A DNA stretch of 64,000 nucleotides from Ruminococcus sp. AF31-8BH (GCF_003460605.1 NZ_QTVN01000001.1:1-64000), one strand, 5' to 3'; counted from the first letter of the stretch, positions 14,906-24,949 are shown. The notes: generated from the sequence alone by a model not told the origin. Program-made: numbers and translations.

Positions 14906-16018
14906 TTATTTCCCGCAACATTTCTTATACTTCTTTCCAGAGCCGCAAGGGCAAGGATCATTTCTTCCTATTTTGGGACTTTCACGGATGAATGGAACCT
15001 GAGGTTTTGCGTTTATCCAAGGGAACATATTTTTCTCGTCAAACTCGTCATCATATTCCTCATCGAATGCGTCATACCGTCCCTGTAATCGATCTCTGAG
15101 TTTATCTGCCGCTGTTCTTCCAAAACTTGAACTGTTTTCCAGTTCTTTCAGCAAAGCTTCTGCTTCTGCCTCTTTTCCAAATGTAATACATGTATCGCAA
15201 AGCAAATATATGAATTCTTCTGAGCATACATTTTCCTGTTTTTTTAAGTTGAAAAGCCTTTGTATCTCATGGGATTCTCCAAATTCACAGGCATTATACA
15301 TCCATTCCTGAACACTTTTTGGGAATTCATACATGTGCAGTTTTTTATCGGAAAATACTGCCGCATGATTTGATACCATATCCACGCTCCAGGGCGACAT
15401 ATTTTTTTCTCTTGCATATTCTGTCCGGCTTCTTCCTTTTAGCATAGGCAATTCCAGTTCCAGCATAATTCCAGAAATTGCCATCCAGACTTCTGCATTT
15501 GCCGCAATGTCAGATTTCCCATTGCTCCATTCTGATATAGCCTCAAAAGCTTCCTCTAAAGTAGTTCCGTTCATTATACCGATTACAGTAGATATCAGAC
15601 ATCTCTCGGCTGCTTCCAGAGGTATGTTTATCTGATAACGCAGCTTTGAAAACAAAATATCAATCCATTCCGTTCTATTTGCCAGGTTTTCTGAAAGTAA
15701 ACGAATATCTTCTATGGAAAATGAAGCATAGTCCATATCTGCTGCATATTTTTCCTGCATGGCAATTACTTTCTGCGAATCAATATCTTCTATAAAAGAA
15801 AAACATCTTCCATCACCTGTATAAGCAGTTTTAAAAATACAGTTAAAGCTGCCATACCAGTAAACATATCTGTAGAACTCTGTTTTGTCCTGATTTTTGT
15901 CATACAATGTACAGTAAATTTTGTATGCATCCTCTAATTCCAGCATACCGTATACCCGCAGCATTGCCTCCATATTCTCGGAGAATTTCTTAATTCTACG
16001 ATAGATATCTTTTTGCAT
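14906..16018 (-). CDS. SEC-C motif protein of unknown function
   Basis: This 370-aa protein ends in a SEC-C metal-binding motif ([17 protein letters not shown], last 20 residues), as at the C-terminus of SecA and many unrelated proteins. The preceding region is helical, with an acidic stretch [11 protein letters not shown]. The N-terminal 300 residues match no family I recognise. It sits in a decayed neighbourhood between a truncated gene and a pRiA4b-like remnant. Confidence 0.75.
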   Translation of the reverse strand: MQKDIYRRIKKFSENMEAMLRVYGMLELEDAYKIYCTLYDKNQDKTEFYRYVYWYGSFNCIFKTAYTGDGRCFSFIEDIDSQKVIAMQEKYAADMDYASFSIEDIRLLSENLANRTEWIDILFSKLRYQINIPLEAAERCLISTVIGIMNGTTLEEAFEAISEWSNGKSDIAANAEVWMAISGIMLELELPMLKGRSRTEYAREKNMSPWSVDMVSNHAAVFSDKKLHMYEFPKSVQEWMYNACEFGESHEIQRLFNLKKQENVCSEEFIYLLCDTCITFGKEAEAEALLKELENSSSFGRTAADKLRDRLQGRYDAFDEEYDDEFDEKNMFPWINAKPQVPFIRESPKIGRNDPCPCGSGKKYKKCCGK

Positions 16019-16026
16019 TTTAGAGG

Positions 16027-16216
16027 TTATTTTTTTAATAGCGGCTTATTTTCTTTGTAACCTCCATAATTCCAGAAGTTATCCTCTCCAGTGTCCTGCT
16101 CAATCAAAATATCATCACTTGGAATTCGAAAATCATGCATGTGGTATCCATCCCAGTCAAACAGGATCTGAATAATTTCATGCAAATCATCAATCCAAAT
16201 ACTATATGGATATCAA
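16027..16216 (-). pseudogene. Remnant of a pRiA4b ORF-3-like gene
   Basis: One minus-strand frame from about 16216 to a TAA at 16029-16027 reads YSIWIDDLHEIIQILFDWDGYHMHDFRI..., EDNFWNYGGY. It resembles plasmid pRiA4b ORF-3 family proteins (W/F...H..H.F.I pattern). There is no start, and a stop codon lies just upstream, so only a fragment remains. It borders the 16217-16334 promoter region of the amylase gene. Confidence 0.45.
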
Positions 16217-16254
16217 AGTTATTCTTGCAAAAACAACACTATCGTCATATTTTT

Positions 16255-16290
16255 ATATAGAATAAATTCCCAAAATCTGCTATGATAAAA
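16255..16290 (+). promoter_or_regulatory. Promoter of the GH13 amylase gene
   Basis: An extended -10 element TGCTATGAT ends at 16286, with only a weak -35 (TAGAAT-like) 17 bp upstream. AGAGGTG follows before the start at 16335. Confidence 0.45.
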
Positions 16291-16334
16291 GACATTGAAC
16301 GTACAAATTTATTTAAACGACAGAGGTGTTAGAC

Positions 16335-18122
16335 ATGAGTTGGTATAACGAAGCAGTTTTTTATCACATTTATCCATTGGGTTTGACAGGTGCGCCGAAG
16401 CAGAATGCGTATGAGGAGCCGGTTCACAGGCTGAATACGCTTCTTCCCTGGATCGACCATATTAAGGAAATCGGATGCACCGCTTTATATATAGGTCCTT
16501 TATTTGAAAGTGTGGGACATGGTTACGAGACAACAGATTATAAGAAACTGGACTCCCGTCTGGGTGACAATGAGGATCTGAAGAATTTCGTAGCAGCATG
16601 TCATGAAAAAGGAATTAAAGTTATCTTCGACGGTGTATTTAACCACACCGGACGTGATTTTTTCGCATTTAAAGATATTCAGGAAAAGCACCAGAACTCA
16701 CCTTATGTAAACTGGTACTGCAACGTGAATTTCTCCGGAAATACCGAGTATAACGATGGATTTTCCTATGAGAACTGGGGCGGATACAACCTTCTGGTAA
16801 AATTAAACCAGCGCAATCCGGATGTACAGAACTATATCTGCGATGTGATCCGTTTCTGGGTTTCTGAGTTCGATGTGGATGGAATTCGTCTCGATGCTGC
16901 TGATGTTCTGGATTTTGATTTCATGAAACAGCTTCGCCGCACTGCTGAAGAAGTGAAACCGGATTTCTGGCTGATGGGCGAGGTAATCCACGGCGATTAC
17001 AGCCGCTGGGTAAATGGAAGCACCCTGCACAGCGTTACCAACTATGCCCTGCACAAGGCACTTTACAGCGGCCACAACGACCACAACTATTTCGAGATCG
17101 CACATACTGTGAAATATCTGCAGAACATGGGCGACCTGGATCTTTACAATTTCGTGGACAACCATGATGTGGAGCGTATTTACACCAAGCTTTCCAACAA
17201 AGCGCATTTTGCTCCGGTTCACGTACTGCTCTATACGCTTCCAGGCGTTCCAAGCATTTACTATGGTTCTGAATTTGGAATCGAAGGCCGCAAGGAAAGA
17301 ACCTCCGATGACAGCTTAAGGCCTGCATTGAATCTTGCGGACTACGCAGATGCCACTGAGAAAAATCCTTGCACCGCGCTTATTGCCGCTCTTGGAAAGG
17401 TTCGCCAGAATACGCCGGCACTTAACTATGGAAGCTATGCGGAGCTGATGCTGACCAACCGCCAGTATGCTTTCGCCCGTGACCTTGATGGAGTTCGCGT
17501 GATCGTAACTGTAAACAACGATGATAATGCCGCTTCCATGAATTTGCCAGCTGGAAATGCTGCTGAATATGTAGGCACACTTACCGGGGAAAAGGTTTCC
17601 GTGGAAAATGGCAGCATTAATGTAACCGTTGCTGGAAACAGCGGAAATATCTGGGTTGCGGCCGGGGACATGCCGGAGTATAAGCCAGTTGACATGGCTG
17701 CGAAAAAACCAGAGACAGCTTCCGAGAACAGTTCAGCGAATACAGCAAAAACAGAAGCCGCTTCTACAACTGAAGCAAAGGCTTCCAACTATAAATCAGA
17801 TGCTGAGCCAGCTGCTGAAAACACAGCTGCCTCTGAATCCGCTGTAAATCCCGCAGCTTCAGAAGTCGCAGCTTCCAACGATGTTTCTGCAGACAAAGAA
17901 GCCGCTGCCGACAATGAAGCTACTTCCCAGACAGCTTCCGAGAAATCCGAAGTAACCGTAGACTGGACCAAGTCACCGGAAGACATGACTGTGGAAGAAC
18001 TCCAGGCTGGCATCCTTGCCAAAATGGCAAACAACGGCCCGGTAACCGACCAGATGAAGAAAACCGTTTACGACAACATCTGGCATGATTCCTTGGTAAA
18101 CTGGCTCAAGAGCTTCCGTTAA
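16335..18122 (+). CDS. Alpha-amylase family (GH13) enzyme with Ala/Ser/Glu-rich tail
   Basis: This 595-aa protein has a GH13 barrel with the catalytic triad visible: Asp187 in GIRLDAA, Glu216 in LMGEV and Asp278 in VDNHD. The first conserved region is DGVFNHTGRD. It probably hydrolyses maltooligosaccharides or cyclodextrins in the cytoplasm, since there is no signal peptide. After the barrel and beta domain (to about 460) comes an 80-residue Ala/Ser/Glu/Thr-rich linker and a short folded-looking tail (MTVEELQAGILAKMAN...VNWLKSFR) that I do not recognise. The ATG at 16335 is set by AGAGGTG; a GTG nine bases earlier is part of the ribosome site. Confidence 0.9.
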   Translation: MSWYNEAVFYHIYPLGLTGAPKQNAYEEPVHRLNTLLPWIDHIKEIGCTALYIGPLFESVGHGYETTDYKKLDSRLGDNEDLKNFVAACHEKGIKVIFDGVFNHTGRDFFAFKDIQEKHQNSPYVNWYCNVNFSGNTEYNDGFSYENWGGYNLLVKLNQRNPDVQNYICDVIRFWVSEFDVDGIRLDAADVLDFDFMKQLRRTAEEVKPDFWLMGEVIHGDYSRWVNGSTLHSVTNYALHKALYSGHNDHNYFEIAHTVKYLQNMGDLDLYNFVDNHDVERIYTKLSNKAHFAPVHVLLYTLPGVPSIYYGSEFGIEGRKERTSDDSLRPALNLADYADATEKNPCTALIAALGKVRQNTPALNYGSYAELMLTNRQYAFARDLDGVRVIVTVNNDDNAASMNLPAGNAAEYVGTLTGEKVSVENGSINVTVAGNSGNIWVAAGDMPEYKPVDMAAKKPETASENSSANTAKTEAASTTEAKASNYKSDAEPAAENTAASESAVNPAASEVAASNDVSADKEAAADNEATSQTASEKSEVTVDWTKSPEDMTVEELQAGILAKMANNGPVTDQMKKTVYDNIWHDSLVNWLKSFR

Positions 18123-18234
18123 TGAACGTACCGCGCATAAATACGGCGAATGACTTCATGTAAGATCTGCTGCTGTCAATCCGCACCGCAGCATTTTATT
18201 CCATAAGCATGTATTTCATTCCCTGAAAATCAAA

Positions 18235-18260
18235 AACTGCTTTTTCTCATGCTATACTTA
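18235..18260 (+). promoter_or_regulatory. Promoter of the secreted protein gene
   Basis: An extended -10 TGCTATACT ends at 18258; the -35 is poor. A 5-bp GC-rich stem (GCTGC...GCAGC, about 18167-18194) followed by ATTTTATT may be the weak terminator of the amylase gene. Confidence 0.4.
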
Positions 18261-18299
18261 CTCCAACATAACATTTAACTGATAAAGGAGTATGAGCCT

Positions 18300-19904
18300 A
18301 TGAAGAAAAAGCAGTTTTTTAATACATTTGCAGCGGGAATTTTTGCAGCAGCGATATTGGCAGGCGGACTTGTTTCCAGCACGGTTCTGGTAAGCGCAAA
18401 CGAAGAATCGACCACTGAAGCCCCAGAAAATTCTGACACCGCACAAGACAACAATGCCAGCCAGCTTCAGACCCTTCTGGAAAACGAAGGCTTCTATGTT
18501 CAGCAGGGTTCCTTCTATGAACTGGACACATTAAAGGAGGCTTCCGCTGGCCGTCTTCTCAGCTGTTTCGGCAATAATGCAGGTTCCTCCTACATGGTCT
18601 TCAATCTTCCTGCCGCCCCGGAACAGGACAATGCCAAGGGAAATCCAGACTACAACTGGCCGGACGAGACAGCCACTCTCTATGATGACCCAAATGTAGA
18701 AAATGCTCCGGCGAATCCATATTTTGCCCCGGGCGGCTGGCAGTATAAGCTTGGACAGGACGAAGCTATCGTTCTGATCACGCAGCTTTCCCCCGAATGC
18801 AAGTACTATTCCTTCATCAATTACGTAATGTTTACCCAGCAAAAAGAGGGAAAGGATTACACCAACGAAAAGGCATTTTTCAGCGCAGGAAATGAGGAAA
18901 CCGGTCTGTATCACCCTATTTTCGGTTCCATCGGGGACTCTGTAAATATGGTAAATATCAAGCATGATGGAGACAGCGCATACGGTTCTCAGGCGGTTAT
19001 TGTAATCAGCGCCAACCAGACTGTAACCGAAAAAGTAACTGCACAGCTGACCGCTGCCGGCTACGATGAAAGCATGATCAATGTGATGCCGATTCCTGCA
19101 GACACCTATAATATGGGGCTGCAAAAAGGAGCCGACACCTTTAGTTTCCTCGGCCGCATTTCCCAGCCGACAGATCAGGACGCTTATGACAGCTACATAG
19201 AAAATCTTTCGGCAAACTCCGTTGTTTATCGTGTTTCTCCGCAAAAAGAGCTGGATGCAGATCCTTACGAAAACGCAGTTCTCACAGCCCGCGGAACTGG
19301 CGAACATGAAATTTCCAAATTGAAAAATGGCAGCCGGCATCTGGATGAAATTCGGGAAGCAATCATCTCCCAGTACGCAAATGAGTATGATTATGAAGAG
19401 CTCAGCACAGATATTGCGGTTCCGGAGGGACTTACTGCTTACCTGAATGACCGCAATGCACAGGGTGACAACCGGGATACCGCCTATGTGATGACAAAAG
19501 ATTTTACCTTAAATTCCGATGAGGATTTCGTTGTTGTTTACGGAGTCAATCACACACAGACCGGAAAGGCCCTATACTCCAACGCGGTTCTCTATGCCCG
19601 CCCTATGCTCAACGGCGTATGCAGCGTGTACGATTCCCTTTTCCCAGGCAGCGCGGCTTCCTATCTTGAGGAAGACTGCGACAATGCAGACGATTATTAT
19701 GTGTACAAAATGGCCCGTACCCAGATGGATGATTACACCTCCATCATCGAATATTCTACTGGAAATGAGAAGGGAAAATTCTATGGCGTAGACAATGGCG
19801 ATACCCTTCTTCTGGCCTTCCGTGCATATATGGATGAGAACAATGTAGGAGCTTCCTATTATGAAATCGTGTATGACCGGGCAATTGTGTTCCATAAAAA
19901 GTAA
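18300..19904 (+). CDS. Secreted protein of unknown function
   Basis: This 534-aa protein has a clear signal peptide (MKKKQFFNTF, hydrophobic core AAGIFAAAILAGGLV, cleavage near VSA-NEE). There is no lipobox Cys, no LPXTG and no second membrane segment, so it is probably released. The mature part is acidic with many Tyr and Asp. No domain was recognised. AAAGGAG precedes the ATG. It follows the amylase gene by 177 bp with its own promoter. Confidence 0.75.
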   Translation: MKKKQFFNTFAAGIFAAAILAGGLVSSTVLVSANEESTTEAPENSDTAQDNNASQLQTLLENEGFYVQQGSFYELDTLKEASAGRLLSCFGNNAGSSYMVFNLPAAPEQDNAKGNPDYNWPDETATLYDDPNVENAPANPYFAPGGWQYKLGQDEAIVLITQLSPECKYYSFINYVMFTQQKEGKDYTNEKAFFSAGNEETGLYHPIFGSIGDSVNMVNIKHDGDSAYGSQAVIVISANQTVTEKVTAQLTAAGYDESMINVMPIPADTYNMGLQKGADTFSFLGRISQPTDQDAYDSYIENLSANSVVYRVSPQKELDADPYENAVLTARGTGEHEISKLKNGSRHLDEIREAIISQYANEYDYEELSTDIAVPEGLTAYLNDRNAQGDNRDTAYVMTKDFTLNSDEDFVVVYGVNHTQTGKALYSNAVLYARPMLNGVCSVYDSLFPGSAASYLEEDCDNADDYYVYKMARTQMDDYTSIIEYSTGNEKGKFYGVDNGDTLLLAFRAYMDENNVGASYYEIVYDRAIVFHKK

Positions 19905-19950
19905 TAAATTCGCTGCCAATAGTTCTGTTAGCATTATCATATAAAAAATA

Positions 19951-20002
19951 TGCCAGAGAAAAAGCACTCTGCATCTATATGCAAATGTTTTTATCTCTGG
20001 CA
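19951..20002. terminator. Bidirectional terminator
   Basis: TGCCAGAGA (19951-19959) and TCTCTGGCA (19994-20002) form a perfect 9-bp stem, extended by AAAAGCA/TGTTTTT, between convergent genes. T-rich sequence follows on both sides. Confidence 0.7.
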
Positions 20003-20015
20003 TTTGTGATTTTTT

Positions 20016-20699
20016 CTATCGAAATCCTTTCAGATATTCCTTCTGCTCCGGTGTGATCCGGTAGCTCTCCACAGCTTTTTGAATGGTCTTTCTGTGTACC
20101 CAGTCTGGTAATTTATGGTGTTCAATATAAGGGACTGTGGCGTCCCACTGCTTGGCAAGAGCAGTGGCAAAATACCAGGCAATCATCATATTTACATAAT
20201 ACTCCTGGGATTGAACCGCTGCTGCCATTTCAAGATATTCCGAGGAAAAATCTTCGTCCAGGAAAAGGCGCATCAGCATACCGATTCCATAACGAATGAC
20301 ATAGGTTTCTCCTGAAGAAATCCATCTCTTTGCTTCCTCCAGCACCTGATCTTTATGCCTGGCAAAACACTTCGGTGCCGGGTAATCACAGGTTGCCCAG
20401 TTGTCAATACAGGGAAGAAATCTCTGAATCTCTTCCATACATTTCTCATAGTCCTTTATCCCCGTGATCAGCATCATGTGAAGATTATTTTCTTCATAAT
20501 ATCGGTGAGGAAGTTGCCGCAAAAACGCCTCTGCCTCCGAAGTCCCGGCGAATTCCTTTGCAAATTTCCGAAGGACTGGCGTACGGATTCCAATGACCGT
20601 TTCCTTGTCTGTTTCGGGCATTAATTTGCTGTGAAAATCACGGTATTTCAAATCCTGCAATTCAAATAACTGCTTCTGCAGTTTGGTCAACTCAGCCAT
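20016..20699 (-). CDS. DNA alkylation repair protein (AlkD-type glycosylase)
   Basis: This 227-aa all-helical protein matches the AlkD HEAT-repeat family (GIRTPVLRKFAKEF, ENNLHMMLITGI, DNWATCDYPAPK, MMIAWYFATALAK). Family members excise alkylated purines. The conserved Trp and Asp of NWATCD are present. It is the last gene of a run with the 99-aa protein and the jetABC genes; the 22-bp gap suggests co-transcription. Confidence 0.88.
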   Translation of the reverse strand: MAELTKLQKQLFELQDLKYRDFHSKLMPETDKETVIGIRTPVLRKFAKEFAGTSEAEAFLRQLPHRYYEENNLHMMLITGIKDYEKCMEEIQRFLPCIDNWATCDYPAPKCFARHKDQVLEEAKRWISSGETYVIRYGIGMLMRLFLDEDFSSEYLEMAAAVQSQEYYVNMMIAWYFATALAKQWDATVPYIEHHKLPDWVHRKTIQKAVESYRITPEQKEYLKGFR

Positions 20700-20721
20700 A
20701 TTTTTCTATTCTTCCATTTCT

Positions 20722-21021
20722 TTACTCCGCTTTCTCCGCTGCCTCCAGGCTTGCCATCAGCAGCTCGTAGAAATCATCTTCCCCTTCCAGCTTCGGAGAA
20801 TTCTCCCCTCCGCCGTTGGTACTGCGGCGCATGGTGGCGTAGAAATCCTCTCCTGCAGACACCAGATCCATCTCATACAATTCATAGCCAAGACTTCTGC
20901 ACAGCCTGCAGAAAACAGTGAGAGGATCCTTCTCCAAACGGGTTGCCAGAAGCTTTTTGCGAAGTTCTCCATCTTTCAGTGCATCGCCCTGCAGACGGTC
21001 CAGAATTTCCAGTGTAGTCAT
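20722..21021 (-). CDS. Small conserved protein of unknown function, 99 aa
   Basis: The ATG at 21021 is preceded by GAGGAGGTACC. The protein starts MTTLEILDRLQ, is acidic, and carries RSTNGGGENSPKLEGEDDFYE near the C-terminus. The N-terminal half (helical, ...ELRKKLL...DPLTVFCRLCRSLGYEL) vaguely resembles Nif11-type leader peptides, but no modifying enzymes are nearby. It lies between jetC and the AlkD gene. Confidence 0.6.
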   Translation of the reverse strand: MTTLEILDRLQGDALKDGELRKKLLATRLEKDPLTVFCRLCRSLGYELYEMDLVSAGEDFYATMRRSTNGGGENSPKLEGEDDFYELLMASLEAAEKAE

Positions 21022-21102
21022 ATGCGGTACCTCCTCTGCGTTATTTTCATCTATTTTAACGCGTAATCTGTCACTGTGCAACTGTGAATTGTGAATGTTT
21101 TT

Positions 21103-24100
21103 TTACACCGCGTTATGGTATTCCTCCACATAACTCCGCTTCTGATCTGTCATAACCAGCATGATCTCATCCATAGCCGGACCGATATACTGAATCTTAT
21201 CCGGCGGAGCCGCGATGATCAGCTGCAATGGCAGGCGGCGAAGGAATTCCAGTACGCCGCCAATTCTCTCATCATCCATGTTGTTGAACGCCTCATCAAA
21301 CAGCACCAGTCCAGCCGCCTCTCCTCCAATATTGTTGCTGTAAAGCTGTACGAAAGAAGCTGCCACGGTCACATAGAACGGGGTCTGTGTCTCACCGCCG
21401 CTCTTTTCCTCGCATACCTTGGAATAGTAAGAATAGGTGCCGTCATCATGTATGATCTTAATATCATAATCCATATAAGTACGGTAATCCGTAAACTCCT
21501 CCAGAGTCTGCGTGCTGTTTTCACCGCCTACAGAAAGCCGTTCAAACAGCTCCTCAATCACATCCTTATGAGCCTCATGGAACATTCCGGAAAACAGGGA
21601 TTCCCCTTGAATTACATTGAAATCGTCCATGATCATTTCATAATAGCTGCGGTATTTCTTGCTTGGCATAAACTGGAATTCATAGCGCTCACTGCTGAAG
21701 TCAATCCCCTTTAAAGCCTTGTTCAGCTCCTTAAATTCCCCTTGCGCCAGCTTCATATTCTCCTGAAGCTTTGCAAGAAACTGCTCCTGGAACTCTGTTT
21801 CCGCAGCATGTCGGGCAGACTGTACTTTCTCCTCATAATCCAAAAGCTCGGAATTTTTCAGTCTGTCATATACAGCTTGAAACTCAGAAAAACCTTCCAG
21901 GCTGGCAGCTGCACCGAAATCATGCTCTGTCTTGTATTCCACCATGGCATTTATCATCTGGTCTTTGATTTTTTCCCACCTGTCACTGTTGTTTCTTCGT
22001 TTGCCAAGATACTCATTCTGGAACTGCTCCACCGGACGTTTTCCAAGCGCTTCCTCGTACTCCTGATTCCAGGAATTTAAGACATCCCCAGCTGCCTCTC
22101 CCAGGGAAAAGACCTTCCCCTTCTCTGTCATCTCGTTCTCCAGAAAGGCCTGTTTTCTGGTAATCAGATCCTGAATTCTAGTTCGTATTCCGCCGATTTT
22201 CTCCGTATCAGAATTCACAGAAGCATCCAGCCCACGCAGCACTTTTTCCAGTTCTTCCAGCTGAATCTGCTTCTCAATCAATGTAGAATTTTCCTTCAGC
22301 TTCTGGATGTTTTCCTGGCATTTGGCAATGGCCCTGTCCACGGTTCCAAGAGTATGAAGCACATCCAGGCGGTACTTGATATCCACATCACTGTCTGTGG
22401 AAAGAAGACCCAGAATTTCATTCATCCCGGCCAGTTGCTTCTCCTGATTTTCCAGAAGCTCATTCATCTTCTGGTACTCCTCCTCTGCCTGAACCAGCTG
22501 AACGGTAAAGGCATTTTTGCCGATAAACGGCACTCGGAATACCTCTGGCTTGATGGCGCTTGCCACCCGGTTCTGGTAGCGCATACAGCCCTTTGTAATG
22601 GAAATGGGGTACTTTTTCAGGTCCTCGTAACGCTCGCACATCTGCACTTTTCCCAGGATCATGTTGCTGTACTGGCGGGCATATTGATTCTGGGAAGTTA
22701 CAACGGAAGCCAAAGTTCCTGCAGGAGCAGTATCATAATTTCCCAAATCTCTGGTATTGATCAGACCCACGCCGTAGACCTTTTTCTCCTTGCGAAGGCG
22801 GTCATAGATTCCAAGTGCAATGTCGAAATTCTCCGGCTCCACAAGCACATAAAAACGCTGTGTATTCAGATATCCTTCTACTGCATTTCGCCATTCTTCA
22901 TCCTGGATTTCCAGCATTTCGCAGAGAACTCCCGGCTGGATTTCCCGTCCCAGGCTGGCAAATTCCTCCTGTATAGTTTCTGTAAGGAGTTCTACTCCTG
23001 ATGGATAGGTAAGCTTTTTACGCTTCAGTTTGCTGATCTTTTTGTTCAGCTTTTCCCGTTCTGCGTGATTCTGTTTCAGCTGGATCTGCAGCTTGGCAAG
23101 CTCTCCCTGAAGTCCTGCAAAATACTTCTGCTTGCAGTGGATCACATCGTCTGTCAGGCTTTTCAGTGCTGCTACATTGGCCTCAGAATCCAGTTTCTGC
23201 AGCTGTGTGCGGTATTCCCGGACGCAGGATATCAGTTTCTGGGAATCACCGCCTGCATCCTTAACGCCCATGAGAAGCCGCTCGCTGTCTTTCGCCGCCT
23301 TTGCAACACTTTTCTTCAGTTCCGATTCATCCTGCAGTGCATTTCTACGCTTTTCCAGCTGTCTTTCCAGCTCTTTTTTCTCTTCCTCAAGAGCTACAAA
23401 TTCCTGATTATGGCGCAGTTCTACCCGTAGATTGGTGGCAATTTCCTGCTTCTCGGCACGTTCCTTCTGCAGCATTTCCAGCTGGACTTTGGTCTGTTCC
23501 AGACGGACTTCCTCGTTCTTTTTGGCTGCATCTATGCTTCTTATTTTGCCTTCCACAAGGTCCAGGTCACTGCGTTTCAGGAAATATTCATACATCTGAT
23601 CCCGTTCCATCCGCTCCTGCAGGCGCTGATGCAGTTCCTGAATCTTTTCCAGCTTTTTCATCCGCTTTTTCACATTATCCAGGGTGCGCTCCATATCCTG
23701 ATAGGTGCGCACATTTTCCCGGAGAACCTCAATATTAACCTCTTTTTCATCCAGCACATAGGAGTAAACAAAGTCCTTGATATCATCAATAGGCTTAAAT
23801 GCAAGAGCTTTCGGAATCAGACGGAAGAACTTGTCTTCGATTCTTCCAAGCCTTGCTGTGACCATTTTTCGCGCTTCCACATTGGTCTTGCACCACTGGC
23901 GAATATCAATGTTGGAGCCTCGGAATTCTGCAATGGATTTCACCTGATTTCCGTAAAGAAACAGGTCATCGGAAAGTCTGGTGTTCTCCATCAGATAACG
24001 GACGGTCGTTTCCTGCCCCTCAGAAGCAGAGTCTACCACCGCGCCGATAATGAAATACTTATCCTTGCTTTCCTCATAAAATTCCAGCGCAACATGGGCA

Positions 24101-24363
24101 CTGATCTCCCCGGTGCGCTCATAAGGCTGATTCTCTTTTCCGGTTTTGCAGCGGATATAGCCGGTCAGCTTTCGCTTGCCGTTTTCGTGGGCGGCCTTGT
24201 TGAAATACCCGGTGGAACAGATGATCACGAACTGGATTGCATCCAGAAGAGTGGATTTTCCAGCGCCGTTTTCACCGGACAAAAGAGTGGAATCTCCAAA
24301 ATCTATGGTACAGTTGTTGAACCTGTGCCAGTTAATCAGCTTCATCCTCGTCAGTTTCTTCAT
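21103..24363 (-). CDS. jetC: JetC-like condensin ATPase (SMC/MukB type, Wadjet family)
   Basis: This 1086-aa protein has Walker A GENGAGKST at 30-38, long coiled coils on both sides of a central hinge-like region (about 430-650), an ABC signature SGGE at 988-991 and Walker B LVLFDE at about 1019-1024. This is the JetC/MksB architecture. In Wadjet systems JetABC extrude DNA loops and JetD cuts small circular DNA. The start overlaps jetB by 32 bp. No jetD follows; downstream genes are a 99-aa protein and an AlkD protein. Confidence 0.88.
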   Translation of the reverse strand: MKKLTRMKLINWHRFNNCTIDFGDSTLLSGENGAGKSTLLDAIQFVIICSTGYFNKAAHENGKRKLTGYIRCKTGKENQPYERTGEISAHVALEFYEESKDKYFIIGAVVDSASEGQETTVRYLMENTRLSDDLFLYGNQVKSIAEFRGSNIDIRQWCKTNVEARKMVTARLGRIEDKFFRLIPKALAFKPIDDIKDFVYSYVLDEKEVNIEVLRENVRTYQDMERTLDNVKKRMKKLEKIQELHQRLQERMERDQMYEYFLKRSDLDLVEGKIRSIDAAKKNEEVRLEQTKVQLEMLQKERAEKQEIATNLRVELRHNQEFVALEEEKKELERQLEKRRNALQDESELKKSVAKAAKDSERLLMGVKDAGGDSQKLISCVREYRTQLQKLDSEANVAALKSLTDDVIHCKQKYFAGLQGELAKLQIQLKQNHAEREKLNKKISKLKRKKLTYPSGVELLTETIQEEFASLGREIQPGVLCEMLEIQDEEWRNAVEGYLNTQRFYVLVEPENFDIALGIYDRLRKEKKVYGVGLINTRDLGNYDTAPAGTLASVVTSQNQYARQYSNMILGKVQMCERYEDLKKYPISITKGCMRYQNRVASAIKPEVFRVPFIGKNAFTVQLVQAEEEYQKMNELLENQEKQLAGMNEILGLLSTDSDVDIKYRLDVLHTLGTVDRAIAKCQENIQKLKENSTLIEKQIQLEELEKVLRGLDASVNSDTEKIGGIRTRIQDLITRKQAFLENEMTEKGKVFSLGEAAGDVLNSWNQEYEEALGKRPVEQFQNEYLGKRRNNSDRWEKIKDQMINAMVEYKTEHDFGAAASLEGFSEFQAVYDRLKNSELLDYEEKVQSARHAAETEFQEQFLAKLQENMKLAQGEFKELNKALKGIDFSSERYEFQFMPSKKYRSYYEMIMDDFNVIQGESLFSGMFHEAHKDVIEELFERLSVGGENSTQTLEEFTDYRTYMDYDIKIIHDDGTYSYYSKVCEEKSGGETQTPFYVTVAASFVQLYSNNIGGEAAGLVLFDEAFNNMDDERIGGVLEFLRRLPLQLIIAAPPDKIQYIGPAMDEIMLVMTDQKRSYVEEYHNAV

Positions 24364-24949
24364 TGCTTATGTTCTTTCCCTTTCTGTATGTTTCCAGTTT
24401 CTCAAATGCAGCTTTAATGTCTTCCACGCGTACAGCCATCAGGATGGAATCATAGATCAGAACCCTTGATTCCTCATCCCCCAGGTCCCGGTCCAGAAGT
24501 TCTACGATCTGGTATCTGCGGAACAGGCTCAACGCATTTCGCATGGTTGTTTTGTCGATTATTTTGTCACGGATATTTAAGCTGAGGAAGCGGTCCTGAA
24601 TTTCCCCAAGGGTGACGATCACCTCTTCCACTGCCGAAAGCTGCCGTTTCTTTTCATCATAAAGGATCCGAAGAATCAAAAGCACAATGGAATCGTAAAG
24701 CTTCAGATTCATGCGGTTGATTCCCCGGGGGCTGGTCAGCTGAACCACGCCATATTCCTCGTTAATCTCCAGGCGGTAGCCCAGTACCCCTAAGTATTCC
24801 TTAAATTCCTTGCGGTATTTCAGCACGAAATAATAGTCCGGTCTGGTATTCTGGTTTCCTTTGCACAAAAAGCAGGTTCCCAGAAGACGGTTGCAGACTC
24901 TGCCGAAATTATCCTTCTCTTTTTGAAGCAATCCCTCCAGATATTCCAT
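24332..24949 (-). CDS. jetB: JetB-like condensin subunit (DUF4194, MukE/KITE type)
   Basis: This 205-aa protein has tandem winged-helix character (LYDSIVLLILRILYDEKKRQL, KTTMRNALSLFRRYQIVELLDRD), as in JetB/MksE. The ATG at 24949 is set by GGAGGA. It overlaps the end of jetA by 41 bp and the start of jetC by 32 bp, so the three genes form a translationally coupled operon. Confidence 0.85.
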   Translation of the reverse strand: MEYLEGLLQKEKDNFGRVCNRLLGTCFLCKGNQNTRPDYYFVLKYRKEFKEYLGVLGYRLEINEEYGVVQLTSPRGINRMNLKLYDSIVLLILRILYDEKKRQLSAVEEVIVTLGEIQDRFLSLNIRDKIIDKTTMRNALSLFRRYQIVELLDRDLGDEESRVLIYDSILMAVRVEDIKAAFEKLETYRKGKNISNEETDEDEAD

